The position numbers and the translations under genes are program-made. The notes beneath the pieces are model-generated. The model worked only from the letters and a program-made list of their open reading frames with translations. It searched no databases and was not told the origin of the DNA. Of a stretch of 64,000 bases of DNA, positions 42,861 through 52,235 are shown piece after piece. The stretch comes from Hyphomonadaceae bacterium UBA7672 (GTDB taxonomy: Bacteria; Pseudomonadota; Alphaproteobacteria; Caulobacterales; Hyphomonadaceae). Positions within the stretch are counted from its first letter, which is position 1. Every line of letters begins with the position of its first letter. The stretch lies in NCBI GenBank assembly GCA_002483135.1, contig DLHI01000010.1:1-64000 (forward strand), written 5' to 3'.

Positions 42861-44675
42861 CTAGCGCACGGCCTCCAACGCCACGCCCTCACGCCTCGGA
42901 TCCGCTCCGCCTTCGAGATGATCCTTGCGCACGACAATCAGGTTCAGACCGGATACTTCGCCGGAAACCTCCTGCACCTTGAAGCCCTGCTGGGTCAACA
43001 TCTCCGCCCACTGGCGGCCCGTCGCATTGGGACCAGCCTTGGCGTCCGACGTTTCAACGCGGACCGTCTGTCCGCGTGCGATCACGTTGGGCAGAGCGGC
43101 GGCTTCCTGCGCCGAGCGGCCCCAGTCGAGCACGGCAACCAGCGTCTTAGAGACATAACCGACGATGGAGTTCCCGCCGGGCGATCCGGTGACCATGAAG
43201 ACATCGCCCGAAGCATCGAACACGATGGTTGGCGACATTGACGAGCGCGGGCGTTTGCCGGGCCCTGGAGCGTTGGCGACCACCTTGCCGCCCAGCGTCG
43301 GCGGGCGCGTGAAGTCTGTCAGTTCGTTGTTGAGCAGGAAGCCGTTGGTCCAGCGCTGCGATCCGAACGGGCCTTCGACCGTCGCCGTGAAGGAGACGGC
43401 GTTTCCTTCGAAGTCGATGAAGGACATGTGCGTCGTGCCCGCTTGGGCCGTGTTGGCGTCGCGGCCCCACATGTCCACGATCGGTTTGCCATGCAGGACA
43501 GCTCCCGGATCTCCCGGCAGAGGGGCTTCGCCCGGATCAAAGCCGCTGTTGGCCCGCGCTTCAATGTAGGCGGGGTTCAGCAGATCAGCGACGGGCACGG
43601 CCACATGATCGGGGTCGGCGACGTAGTGGTCGCGGTCGGCGTAACCGAGCTGCTGGGCGAGCACGAAATCGCGCAGCAGCGTCTCGTCGGTGAAATCGTC
43701 GCTCTTCGAGGTGAGTTCCCCGTAGAGCGACATGATCTGGTTCATCGCCACACCGCCCGAAGAGGAGGGCGGCGCGGAGCAGATACGATAGACGTCGTAT
43801 GAACCGCAAAGCGCAGGCTTCTCGAGCGCGCGATAGTTCGCGAGGTCTTCAAGCGTCAGCGAACCCTTGATGTCGCCGGACTGCACGGCGGCGACAATGT
43901 CCGCCGCAATCTTGCCCGAGTAGAACGCAGAGGGGCCATCCTTGCCAACCGCGCGCAGTGTTGCCGCATACTCCGGATTGGTGCGGCGATCGCCGACCGC
44001 CAGCGCCTTGCCGTTCGGAAAGAAGTAGGCCGCGCTTGCCGGATTGGTTCCGAGTGGCCCGCTCTGGAAGCGTGGACCCAGCGAGCCGGCAAGACGCGGG
44101 CTCACGATGAAGCCTTCGTCGGCAAGCTTGATCGCGGCGTCGAAGTTCGACGCCCATGGACGCCTGCCATACTTTTCATGAGCCGCCTTGTAGAGCGCGA
44201 TGGCTCCTGGCGTACCGACCGACTTGCCCGAAAGGATCGCCTGAACGAAGCCAAGATTCTGTCCGTCGACGGTGAAGTAATCCGGAGTGGCCGCAGCCGG
44301 CGCTGTCTCGCGTCCGTCGAACACGGTCGTGGTATTGGACTTGCGATCGTACACGACCATGTAGCCGCCGCCGCCGAGGCCCGAGCTTTGCGGTTCGACG
44401 AGGCCCAGCACGGCATGCGCGGCGATGGCGGCGTCAACGGCGCTGCCGCCAGCCTTCATCACTTCCAGCGCTGCCTCGACAGCGCGCTTGTCTGCCGCGG
44501 CCGCCATGGAGCGATCAGACAGACGCCAGGCGCCGGCTGCTGGGGCTGCAGCTGGCGCCAGGCCCTGTGGGGCGGTGCAAGCGGTCATCCCGGCCGAGGC
44601 AAGGCCAACGGCGAGGAGGCCGCCCAAAAGGGAAAGGCGCCCGGACTTCCTGAAGCGCAGCGCAACCGATGCCAT
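42861..44675 (-). CDS. ggt: Gamma-glutamyltransferase
   Basis: A 604-residue exported Ntn hydrolase with a lipoprotein-like signal (MTAC). The large-subunit part shows AIAAHAVLGLVEPQSSGLGGG and FDGRETAP. The autocleavage point and catalytic Thr lie in AQAGTTHMSFIDFEGNAVSFTATVEG. Later blocks are PGPGKRPRSSMSPTIVF and GSPGGNSIVGYVSK. It hydrolyses gamma-glutamyl bonds (glutathione) in the periplasm. ATG at 44675 with AGGAG is preferred to the GTG at 44681. It is divergent from the DmpA-like gene. Confidence 0.92.
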   Translation of the reverse strand: MASVALRFRKSGRLSLLGGLLAVGLASAGMTACTAPQGLAPAAAPAAGAWRLSDRSMAAAADKRAVEAALEVMKAGGSAVDAAIAAHAVLGLVEPQSSGLGGGGYMVVYDRKSNTTTVFDGRETAPAAATPDYFTVDGQNLGFVQAILSGKSVGTPGAIALYKAAHEKYGRRPWASNFDAAIKLADEGFIVSPRLAGSLGPRFQSGPLGTNPASAAYFFPNGKALAVGDRRTNPEYAATLRAVGKDGPSAFYSGKIAADIVAAVQSGDIKGSLTLEDLANYRALEKPALCGSYDVYRICSAPPSSSGGVAMNQIMSLYGELTSKSDDFTDETLLRDFVLAQQLGYADRDHYVADPDHVAVPVADLLNPAYIEARANSGFDPGEAPLPGDPGAVLHGKPIVDMWGRDANTAQAGTTHMSFIDFEGNAVSFTATVEGPFGSQRWTNGFLLNNELTDFTRPPTLGGKVVANAPGPGKRPRSSMSPTIVFDASGDVFMVTGSPGGNSIVGYVSKTLVAVLDWGRSAQEAAALPNVIARGQTVRVETSDAKAGPNATGRQWAEMLTQQGFKVQEVSGEVSGLNLIVVRKDHLEGGADPRREGVALEAVR

Positions 44676-44792
44676 ATCCACTCCTGAATGTTGCGCAGCC
44701 TGCGCCGCACGGTCATACAGGCCTTATACCGTCCTGCGGCGACGGCAACTCAACCGTGCTGTAAGGCTTGCGAAAATGCGTCGAGGCGCCTC

Positions 44793-45821
44793 ATGACAGC
44801 TCGCCCTGGGCCCCTCAACCTCATCACCGACGTCGGCGGGCTTTCCGTCGGAAACGCGGATGATCCTGGCGTCGCAACAGGCGTTAGCGTGATCCGCCCG
44901 CACGCGCGCGCCGTGGCGGCCGTGGCGGTGGCCGGTGGCGGGCCGGGAACGCGGGAGACCGACGCCCTTGCCACCGACACGCTGGTTGATGCGGTGGACG
45001 CCATCGTGCTCTCGGGCGGGTCGGTCTATGGGCTTGCCGCGGCGGACGGCGTCGCGTCCGTCCTGGGTGCGCAGGGGCAGGGCTATGCGATGGTCGGGCG
45101 AGCGGGCGTTCCCGTATCGCCGATCGTACCGGCAGCGATCCTGTACGATCTCGCCAATGGCGGCGACAAGGCTTGGGGCGAGACGCCGCCCTATCGCGAT
45201 CTCGCGGTACGCGCGCTAAAGGCGGCGGGCGAGCAGCATGGCATCGGCCGCGTCGGCGCAGGATATGGCGCACGTGCAGGAGGTGGCCCTGGCGGACTCG
45301 GCTCCGCCAGCGTGGTGACGCATGATGGGCTCGCGGTCGGCGCGCTCGCGGCGGTGAATGCGCATGGGTCTGTTCGCATGCCGGGGACCGATGCGTTCTG
45401 GGCCTGGCCGTACGAACAGGACATCCCGGGCAAGGGCTGGGAGTTCGGCGGCGCGCGGCCGCCGCAAGGGTCCTCATTCGATCTCGACGACTGGGGTCAG
45501 GCGAAGAGCAATCCCGGCATGCAGTCGACCACAGCGCCGGAGAGCGGCGGCCGCACCAACACGACGCTGGGATGCGTTGCCGTGAATGTGGCGCTTACGC
45601 CCGCCGAGGCGCAGCGTGTCGCCAAGATGGCGCTGGCAGGCGTCGCCCGCGCCGTTCGCCCTGCGTTCGCGCCATTCGATGGTGATGTCGTGTTCTGCCT
45701 CTCCACCGCGCAGATCGAGGGCAGCGGCCTGCGCCCCTTCCTCATCGCCCGCCTGGGCGAACTCGCCGCAAGTACGCTCGCGCGCGCAATAGCCCGAGGC
45801 GTCCACGCCGCCGGCGGGTGA
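44793..45821 (+). CDS. P1-family (DmpA-like) self-processing aminopeptidase
   Basis: A 342-residue Ntn-type hydrolase. It has NLITDVGGLSVGNADDPGVATGVSV at the start, VDAIVLSGGSVYGLAAADGV, GRVGAGYGARAGG, and the maturation/nucleophile block GRTNTTLGCVAVNVAL. There the chain is expected to split before a Thr that becomes the N-terminal nucleophile (the family usually uses Ser or Thr). Members cleave N-terminal amino acids from peptides and amides; no signal peptide is visible here. ATG at 44793 chosen from the MTARPGPLN pattern. It lies just upstream of the tRNA-Arg on the opposite strand. Confidence 0.88.
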   Translation: MTARPGPLNLITDVGGLSVGNADDPGVATGVSVIRPHARAVAAVAVAGGGPGTRETDALATDTLVDAVDAIVLSGGSVYGLAAADGVASVLGAQGQGYAMVGRAGVPVSPIVPAAILYDLANGGDKAWGETPPYRDLAVRALKAAGEQHGIGRVGAGYGARAGGGPGGLGSASVVTHDGLAVGALAAVNAHGSVRMPGTDAFWAWPYEQDIPGKGWEFGGARPPQGSSFDLDDWGQAKSNPGMQSTTAPESGGRTNTTLGCVAVNVALTPAEAQRVAKMALAGVARAVRPAFAPFDGDVVFCLSTAQIEGSGLRPFLIARLGELAASTLARAIARGVHAAGG

Positions 45822-45852
45822 CTGGTTTCTCCCTGCGCGGAAGCCCAACTGG

Positions 45853-45926
45853 CGCGCCCGAAAGGATTCGAACCTCTGACCCCCAGATTCGTAGTCTGGT
45901 GCTCTATCCAGCTGAGCTACGGGCGC
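45853..45926 (-). tRNA. tRNA-Arg (ACG)
   Basis: Full cloverleaf on the minus strand: acceptor GCGCCCG/CGGGCGC, D-arm with GCTCAGCTGGATAGAGC, anticodon arm CCAGA-CTACGAA-TCTGG with anticodon ACG, and T-arm CAGAGGTTCGAATCCTTTC. The encoded molecule is 74 bases without CCA. No integrase or duplicated 3' end is seen nearby. Confidence 0.96.
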
Positions 45927-46192
45927 GGCCTGTCGTTGGAGGCGGGGTTGTATATGCGGGCGGGGGCGGGCGCAAGGGTGTTGGCGTTGGCAGCCTTCGG
46001 GCTGTGAAACCTTGAAAAACATGAGATTCTCGACGGGTCGGGTTGCAGGGTGTTACACGGCGGACGAGGCCCTGTATCGCGCGCGGCCCGCGTTACGGCT
46101 CTCCGGGAGCGGGCATCGCGGCGGGATCGCTGACGAGACGGACCACTGAAGGCTCGCTTGAGCGCCTGCATCACAAGGCCCAGAGTGGGGCC

Positions 46193-47173
46193 ATGGACGA
46201 GCAGCTTCCGGTCATTGATGTATCTCCCCTGTTTGGGAACGACCCAACCGCGCGCGCACGAACTGCGGGGCAAATTGGCGCCGCCTGCAGGTCGCTGGGT
46301 TTCTTCTACGCCTCGGGACACGCGATATCGGCGGCGACATTGGACCGGATCGATGCGGCCAGCCGCCGCTTCTTCGCGCTGCCTGAGGTCGAGAAAATGA
46401 AAATCGCCATGGCGCGGGGCGGGCGAGCCTGGCGTGGGTTCTTCCCGGTTGGCGGCGAACTGACGTCTGGCAGGCCTGACATCAAGGAGGGCCTCTATCT
46501 CGGTGAGGATCTGGGGCCCGACGATCCGCGTGTGGCGGCGCAACTCCCTTTGCATGGCGCCAATCTCTATCCGGAGAGTGTCCCTGAACTTCGCGGCGCC
46601 GTCGAAAAATTCATGACCGGCGCCGAGCGCACGGCGCATGCAATCATGGAGGGCATCGCCGCCAGTCTTGACCTCGAGGCGCAGTATTTTCGCGATACCT
46701 ACACTAGGCGTCCGACCATGCTGTTTCGCATCTTCCACTATCCGGCCTCGGATGCCGGGGCGGGGTGGGGCGTCGGCGAGCACACGGACTATGGCCTGCT
46801 GACTCTGCTGGCGCAGGACGACAGTGGCGGACTTGAGGTGAAGACGCCGGGTGGATGGCTTACCGCTCCGCCGATTCCCGGCGCCTTGCTGTGCAATATC
46901 GGCGACATGCTCGACCGCCTGACGGGCGGGGTCTATCGCTCAACACCGCATCGCGTGCTGAATGTCAGCGGGCGGTCGCGGCTATCGTTTCCGTTCTTCT
47001 TTGACCCAGCCTTCGAGGCGCGGATCGAGCCGCTACCGGGAGGTCATGCGCATGACGACAGCGGCGAGCGGTGGGACAAGGCCAATGTCCATGCGTTCGA
47101 CGGGACCTATGGCGACTATCTGCTCGCAAAAGTCGGCAAGGTGTTTCCGGATCTTGCTGGTGCGGTCTCCTGA
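46193..47173 (+). CDS. 2-oxoglutarate/Fe(II)-dependent oxygenase (isopenicillin N synthase-like)
   Basis: A 326-residue non-heme iron enzyme. The DIOX_N start is LPVIDVSPLFG. The core has metal ligands in GEHTDYGLLTLLAQD (His and Asp) and YRSTPHRVL (distal His), and the 2-oxoglutarate-binding SRLSFPFFFDP (Arg-x-Ser). Such enzymes hydroxylate small molecules; the substrate is unknown. The start is the ATG at 46193 (MDEQLPVI), weakly supported by GTGGGG; the frame extends upstream without coding character. Confidence 0.88.
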   Translation: MDEQLPVIDVSPLFGNDPTARARTAGQIGAACRSLGFFYASGHAISAATLDRIDAASRRFFALPEVEKMKIAMARGGRAWRGFFPVGGELTSGRPDIKEGLYLGEDLGPDDPRVAAQLPLHGANLYPESVPELRGAVEKFMTGAERTAHAIMEGIAASLDLEAQYFRDTYTRRPTMLFRIFHYPASDAGAGWGVGEHTDYGLLTLLAQDDSGGLEVKTPGGWLTAPPIPGALLCNIGDMLDRLTGGVYRSTPHRVLNVSGRSRLSFPFFFDPAFEARIEPLPGGHAHDDSGERWDKANVHAFDGTYGDYLLAKVGKVFPDLAGAVS

Positions 47174-47193
47174 ACGACCACGTTCCTTGGTGA

Positions 47194-47754
47194 TTAGGCG
47201 CGCGTCCAGTCCATGATCCAGTTCCAGTCCCACCTCTTGCCGCCATCGCGGCTGACGCCCTGGCGCCAGCGGCAGGATGTTTTCGTGATCTTGTCCCACA
47301 GGCCGATCACCTTGATTGGGGTGTCGCCGTCCTGGTCGTCCGACAGGAACACGCCATCGCCGTTGACGAAGCCCCCGGTGACGCCTTCGGACCCGACGAT
47401 CCCGAACTTGGCGTTCATCCAGTAGTCGCTCCAGACCAGCGTTTCGCGATTGAGCGTGCGCAGACCCATGCCGCTGAAGTCGCGCGCGGGGATGCGCAGT
47501 TCCTCGACGCTGGCGACCCCGCCGAGAATGCTCCAGCAGGTGGCCTCGCCCTCGAACTTGTCCCACTCGCCTGGGGACTTGAGGCGCTGGTGCGCGATCT
47601 TCCATTCGCCGTGGAGGAAGTCGAAGTCACCCGGCTTTCCGGGCGCCGCCGGAGCCAGATAGTCGGGCGAGGGCTGCGCAAACGCATCGCCGATCAGGGC
47701 CGCAGCGCCAAGCGCCACGCCTGCATTCACCACAAGCCGCCGGTCGGGGTTCAT
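47194..47754 (-). CDS. Secreted DUF1579-like protein
   Basis: A 186-residue protein with a signal peptide or Tat-like start (MNPDRRLVVNAGVALGAAALIG, cleavage at DAFAQ). The mature domain has DFDFLHGEWKIAHQRLK, LVWSDYWMN and KRWDWNWIMDWTRA, the tryptophan pattern of small lipocalin-like DUF1579 proteins. It is divergent from the YafY-type regulator, whose operator-like palindrome lies between the two, so that regulator probably controls it. Function unknown. Confidence 0.75.
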   Translation of the reverse strand: MNPDRRLVVNAGVALGAAALIGDAFAQPSPDYLAPAAPGKPGDFDFLHGEWKIAHQRLKSPGEWDKFEGEATCWSILGGVASVEELRIPARDFSGMGLRTLNRETLVWSDYWMNAKFGIVGSEGVTGGFVNGDGVFLSDDQDGDTPIKVIGLWDKITKTSCRWRQGVSRDGGKRWDWNWIMDWTRA

Positions 47755-47811
47755 TGATCTGTCCTGCCTGATGCCCCGCAGGGCGACATGCGAACACTAT
47801 TCCTGTATACA

Positions 47812-47826
47812 TGACAGATCGTGTCA
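47812..47826. promoter_or_regulatory. Palindromic operator between YafY-like regulator and the secreted protein gene
   Basis: TGACA-GATCG-TGTCA, a perfect inverted repeat, sits 22 bases before the regulator start and 57 bases before the divergent gene. The position suits autoregulation and control of the neighbour. Confidence 0.6.
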
Positions 47827-47848
47827 GTATTTCCCGGGGCGCTGAAAT

Positions 47849-48811
47849 ATGCGGGCGAGCCGTCTGCTTTCAATTCTTATCCTCCTGCAGATGCGCGGGC
47901 GACTTTCGGCCGAAGCGCTTGCCGCCGAGTTCGAAGTTTCGGTGCGGACGATCTATCGTGACATAGACGAGCTGAGCGCGGCCGGCGTGCCTGTTTATGC
48001 CGAGCGGGGCCGAGCGGGTGGCTTTGAATTGCATGAGGGGTATCGGACCAAGCTGACGGGGCTCACCCGCAACGAGGCCGAGGCGCTGTTGCTCGCAGGC
48101 GCGGGCGGTGCGGCGGCCGATCTTGGACTTGGCGCGGAGGCTGCTGCCGCACAACTGAAACTGCTGGCAAGCCTGCCTGCAGATTCGGGCGCAAGCGCGC
48201 AACGCGTGGCGGCGCGTTTCCATCTTGATCCCATGCCTTGGTATGCGCGGATCCAGCCGCCGGGCGTCCTTCCCGCGCTCGCATCCGCCGTCTGGCAGGA
48301 CCGGCGCGTGCGCATCACGTATGAGAGCTGGAAGGAGACTGTGGGACGGGAGGTCGATCCGCTTGGTCTCGTTCTCAAGGCGGGTGTCTGGTATCTGGTC
48401 GCGGCTGTGCGGAAAAAGCCGCGAACCTATCGCGTGTCCAACATCCGCGAGCTTGATGTGCTGACGGTCGCCAGTAACCGGCCGCGGCGTTTCGATCTCG
48501 CGCGCCATTGGGAGGCGGCCTCGCGTGAGTTCGAGGAGAGGCTGATGAGTGGACGCGCGATCATCCGCGCGTCGCCTGAAGGCCGCCGCCTATTGCGCGA
48601 CAATTATCCGGCTGCGCACGAAGCGCTCGAAGCCAGGCATACCAAGGTGCAGCCGGCAGGCTGGGTGAAGGCGGAGATACCCATCGAGGGAGATCAGCAG
48701 GCCGCGCGTCAGCTACTGCGCCTTGGCGTTGAGGTTGAGGTTCTCGGACCAGCGAGCTTTCGCAAGGCTGTGGCGCTTGAGGCGAAGCGCATCGCGGCGA
48801 TTTACGGCTAG
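47849..48811 (+). CDS. YafY-type transcriptional regulator with WYL domain
   Basis: A 320-residue protein. The N-terminal helix-turn-helix is RLLSILILLQMRGRLSAEAL then FEVSVRTIYRDIDEL (about residues 5-55). A central WYL domain shows WKETVGREVDPLGLVLKAGVWYLVA (residues about 155-190) and a C-terminal WCX-type part ends VALEAKRIAAIYG. WYL regulators respond to nucleic-acid or nucleotide ligands. The palindrome before it and the divergent secreted-protein gene fit a local switch. ATG at 47849. Confidence 0.9.
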   Translation: MRASRLLSILILLQMRGRLSAEALAAEFEVSVRTIYRDIDELSAAGVPVYAERGRAGGFELHEGYRTKLTGLTRNEAEALLLAGAGGAAADLGLGAEAAAAQLKLLASLPADSGASAQRVAARFHLDPMPWYARIQPPGVLPALASAVWQDRRVRITYESWKETVGREVDPLGLVLKAGVWYLVAAVRKKPRTYRVSNIRELDVLTVASNRPRRFDLARHWEAASREFEERLMSGRAIIRASPEGRRLLRDNYPAAHEALEARHTKVQPAGWVKAEIPIEGDQQAARQLLRLGVEVEVLGPASFRKAVALEAKRIAAIYG

Positions 48812-48823
48812 ACGCGCTTGGTC

Positions 48824-49858
48824 CTATTCGCCATCGGACACGTCGACGCCGGCGAAGATTGGAAGCTCGACCGGATGGGGGCGCCCCTCGCGTTCCAGCT
48901 GCCGCGCGCCGGCGAGAATGCCGGGCAGGGCGTGGTTGCCTTCGTGGCAGGCGTATTCGTAGAGCGGTTCAGTGGACACGCGCAGCGCCATCTCTCCGCC
49001 CCATGGCTGGGTGTAGAGCGTGGGATCCTCGACGCGGAACTCGTAGAAGATTTCATCCGCTGACCACCGCGTAAACCGCTCGGTGACCTTGCCTGAGGTC
49101 GAGATGTAGGAGCGCTGCTTGGGGTGGGAGTTGATCGTCTCGACGATCAGCGTGTCGCCTTCATACCAGCCGATGGAATCGCCGCCCCACCTTGGAATTT
49201 CCTTCGGGCCATGCGCGCCGCCGATCGGGATCACGCGCACGTCGTGCACCATCTCGGTGAGGATCATCACTGCGCCGGGCGTTTGCACGATCTGGTATGT
49301 GTTGTTGTACATCCCGTTGTTCATGACCGGCCCGGCCCCGCCGGTGAAGCTCATGATGCAGCGTTCAGCGAGCGGCCTGATCTCGAAATCTTCGAAGCCG
49401 CCCGTGCGCGTGTTCGCGCGGACGCCAGCCTCGGAATAGGGAATGCGGCCATCGGCCGGTACGGTGATCCAGGACGAGCGGTACTCGCCCTTCACTCGCG
49501 CATAGCTCTGGCCGGGGTCCATCCAGAAGCGGTTGTAGGCGCGTGAGGCGTTGCCATCTGAAAGCAGCTGTTGCGACGATTGCTCGTCGATCTTGGAAGC
49601 GCCGGATTCCTCGCGGGCGGCGGCGGAATAGACGTTACGGCGCGCAAGATGCTCGGCCGCCTGTTCATCCAGAACGAGGCTTTCTGCGCCTGCCGGGCGT
49701 TGCATGCTGGTGAGCGATGTGTTGGTCCAGAAGCCCTGAAGGTCTGGCGCCCCCCATGTGGTACGCGGTCTTTCGTAGTCGGGCCCTGTCTGCGCATGCG
49801 CGGCAAGCGATGTTGCGCTGCACAGGACGATAGCCAGCGTGACGCTGCGCATGCGCAT
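48824..49858 (-). CDS. Secreted protein of unknown function
   Basis: A 344-residue protein with a signal peptide (MRMRSVTLAIVLCSATSLA, cleavage after AHAQ). The mature part opens with GAPDLQGFWTNTSLTSMQRP and includes GPVMNNGMYNNTYQIVQT, WGGDSIGWYEGDTLIVETINSHPKQRSYIS and EYACHEGNHALPGIL. This pattern is seen in exported hypothetical proteins of oligotrophic proteobacteria and acidobacteria. No enzyme motif is visible. It faces the YafY-like gene tail to tail, 12 bases apart. Confidence 0.72.
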   Translation of the reverse strand: MRMRSVTLAIVLCSATSLAAHAQTGPDYERPRTTWGAPDLQGFWTNTSLTSMQRPAGAESLVLDEQAAEHLARRNVYSAAAREESGASKIDEQSSQQLLSDGNASRAYNRFWMDPGQSYARVKGEYRSSWITVPADGRIPYSEAGVRANTRTGGFEDFEIRPLAERCIMSFTGGAGPVMNNGMYNNTYQIVQTPGAVMILTEMVHDVRVIPIGGAHGPKEIPRWGGDSIGWYEGDTLIVETINSHPKQRSYISTSGKVTERFTRWSADEIFYEFRVEDPTLYTQPWGGEMALRVSTEPLYEYACHEGNHALPGILAGARQLEREGRPHPVELPIFAGVDVSDGE

Positions 49859-50033
49859 CGATTGTCCTCCTCGTGCGGTGTCTGCGAACCGCTTGACGTG
49901 AACGTCTCAGAGCGGAGCGAACTTATCAACTGAGATACGCGCAAGGCGCCGTGGGACAGGATCAATTTTTCGGAAGTTCCCCATCGCGCGCGTATTGCTC
50001 TGCATGCCGCCGAGGCGCACGATATGAATGCCC

Positions 50034-50055
50034 GGGCCGTGGGTACGGCCCTTTT
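50034..50055 (+). terminator. Hairpin with T-tract upstream of the EF-G-like gene
   Basis: GGGCCGT-GGGT-ACGGCCC (seven pairs) followed by TTTT. It lies in the 270-base gap between a divergent gene and the EF-G-like gene, on the strand of the latter. It may be a leader hairpin rather than a terminator of an upstream gene, since no gene on this strand ends nearby. Confidence 0.4.
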
Positions 50056-50127
50056 CAGGCGTGACTCTTCCGCGTCCACCAAGGACCGGCCCGCGGCCCT
50101 TCACCCCACCGTGTGAAGGAGAGCGTC

Positions 50128-52167
50128 ATGAGCGGAGGAAAGGCGGCGACCGTACGTGCGGTCGCCTTGAGCGGACCAAGCGGCGCCGGAAAAACCACTT
50201 TGCTCGAGTCCATGTTGAACGCGTCGGGGCGACTGCCGCGACGAGGTTCGGTGGGTCTCGGAACGTCCGTTGGCGATGCAACCGAAGAAGCGCGGGCGCG
50301 CGGTCTGTCGACCGAACTGAACGTCGCGGGGTTCGATTATCTCGGTGATCGTTTCATCGTGCTCGACTGCCCCGGTTCTGTCGATTTTGCGGCCGAAGCG
50401 GATACCGTGCTACCGCTTGTCGACTTGACCATCGTTGTCGCTGATCCTGATCCCGCGCGCGCCAGTCTGCTGCAGCCGATACTCCGCAGGCTCGACGAGT
50501 TGCAGGCGCCGCACTGCATTTTCATCAACAAGATCGACAAGGCGCGGGGGCGCGTGCGGGAACTTGTGGCCGCGATACAGCCCTACAGCCTCGAACCACT
50601 GGTCGCACGACAGATTCCGATATGGAATGGATCGGGGGCACTCGGCTACATCGATCTCGCCCTTGAGCGCGCCTATTCCTATGAGCCGGGCAAGCCGTCG
50701 CAATTGATCCAGATGCCCGAAGCGGAGCGCGAGCGTGAAGCCGAGGCGCGTTTCCACATGCTCGAAAAGATGGCGGATTTCGACGATCGCCTGATGGAAG
50801 AGCTGATCAACGAGAACGAACCGGATCTCGACCACGTCATGTCGAACCTCGCCAGTGAACTCAGCCGCATGCAGATCGTGCCGGTCTTCCTTGGCTCGGC
50901 GGAGCATGGCTCGGGCGTGCGTCGCTTGCTCAAAGCGCTGCGCCACGAAACGCCGCCACTTGGGTCGGCTGTCGCGCGGGTTGCAGCTGATGGGCCGTCG
51001 GCCGCCGTGATCAGAACGCGCCATGCTGGCCAGGCGGGCCGGCAGACGATGGTGCGCGTGATGTCCGGCGAGGTGCGTGACGGCGACCAGGTTACGTTGC
51101 CTGATGGATCGTCGGAGCGCATCGCGGGGATATTCTCGATCCACGGCGAAGCGCAGGCCAAGATCGACACGGCCGGACCGGGCGACGTTGTCTGGCTCGG
51201 CCGGCTTGATCGCGCAGCGCGTGGCGATCTCGTGTCGTTGGATGGTGTCGCCCGCAAGTCAGCAACCTCTCCGCCAGCGCGGACGCCCGCCTACTCGCTG
51301 GCCATCGAGACCCAGAACCGCGCTGACGATGTGAAGCTGGCCGCCGCCATGGCGCGGCTGGTGGACGAGGATGGCGCGCTGACCTTCGGACCGGACGCCA
51401 TCACGCATGAGTTCCGCCTCGGCGGGCAGGGCGAGATGCATCTGCGCGTTGCGCTCGACAAGCTGAAGCGCAAATTCGGCGTCGCGGTTACCTCCCGGCG
51501 CCCGCAGACAGCTTACCGCGAGACGATCCGCAAATCGTCGACCCAGCGCGGCAAGCACAAAAAGCAGTCGGGAGGACATGGCCAGTTCGGCGACGTGGTG
51601 CTGGAGATTCGGCCGGGCCAATCAGGGACGGGTCTGGTGTTCGACCAGAAAATTCACGGGGGAGTCGTGCCGAGACAATATTTCGGCGCTGTCGAGGAGG
51701 GAGTTCGAGATGCGTTGGCCAGGGGACCTTTGGGTTTTCCGGTGGTGGATGTCGAAGTGACGCTGCTCGATGGTTCATATCATGCCGTCGACAGTTCCGA
51801 GGTTGCGTTCCGTACTGCCGCGCGCATCGGCGTGGCCGCGGCGCTTCCGGAATGCGATCCCGTTCTCCTGGAGCCTGTGCATGCGCTGACCATTCACACC
51901 CCAACGGAATTGATGGCGCGCATCACGGCGATAATCCCCATGCGGCGCGGCCAGATCCTCGGCTTCGAGCCGCGCGATGGCTGGTTCGGGTGGGATTCCA
52001 TCCGCGCCTATATGCCGGAGGATGAACTGCACGACCTGATTATCGAGGTCCGCTCGGCGACACAGGGGCTGGGTGAGATTGCCTGCGCCTTCGACCATAT
52101 GGCCGAGGTGACGGGCAAGCCAGCCGCCAGGGCCATCGAGATGCGGCAGTCCATCGCCGCCAAGTAG
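50128..52167 (+). CDS. Elongation factor G-like GTPase
   Basis: A 679-residue EF-G-like protein of the alphaproteobacterial/actinobacterial side family. The G1 motif is GPSGAGKTT instead of GHxDxGKTT. The switch II block is DCPGSVDF instead of DTPGHVDF, so the His used for GTP hydrolysis in EF-G is Ser. G4 is NKIDKARG. Domains II-V follow, with EMHLRVALDKLKRKFG and late MRRGQILGFE. The start ATG at 50128 follows AAGGAGAGCGTC; an upstream GTG is less likely. It probably acts on ribosomes in a role other than ordinary translocation. Confidence 0.9.
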   Translation: MSGGKAATVRAVALSGPSGAGKTTLLESMLNASGRLPRRGSVGLGTSVGDATEEARARGLSTELNVAGFDYLGDRFIVLDCPGSVDFAAEADTVLPLVDLTIVVADPDPARASLLQPILRRLDELQAPHCIFINKIDKARGRVRELVAAIQPYSLEPLVARQIPIWNGSGALGYIDLALERAYSYEPGKPSQLIQMPEAEREREAEARFHMLEKMADFDDRLMEELINENEPDLDHVMSNLASELSRMQIVPVFLGSAEHGSGVRRLLKALRHETPPLGSAVARVAADGPSAAVIRTRHAGQAGRQTMVRVMSGEVRDGDQVTLPDGSSERIAGIFSIHGEAQAKIDTAGPGDVVWLGRLDRAARGDLVSLDGVARKSATSPPARTPAYSLAIETQNRADDVKLAAAMARLVDEDGALTFGPDAITHEFRLGGQGEMHLRVALDKLKRKFGVAVTSRRPQTAYRETIRKSSTQRGKHKKQSGGHGQFGDVVLEIRPGQSGTGLVFDQKIHGGVVPRQYFGAVEEGVRDALARGPLGFPVVDVEVTLLDGSYHAVDSSEVAFRTAARIGVAAALPECDPVLLEPVHALTIHTPTELMARITAIIPMRRGQILGFEPRDGWFGWDSIRAYMPEDELHDLIIEVRSATQGLGEIACAFDHMAEVTGKPAARAIEMRQSIAAK

Positions 52168-52235
52168 CGATTGTACCGCTTGCATTCGCGGGCTCCGTCC
52201 TCAACAACAGGACAGGCACGCGAATGGAGTGGAAC

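Noticed and set aside
45853..45926. tRNA-Arg as the attachment site of an integrated element
   Set aside because: No integrase, no repeated tRNA 3' end and no composition break next to it.
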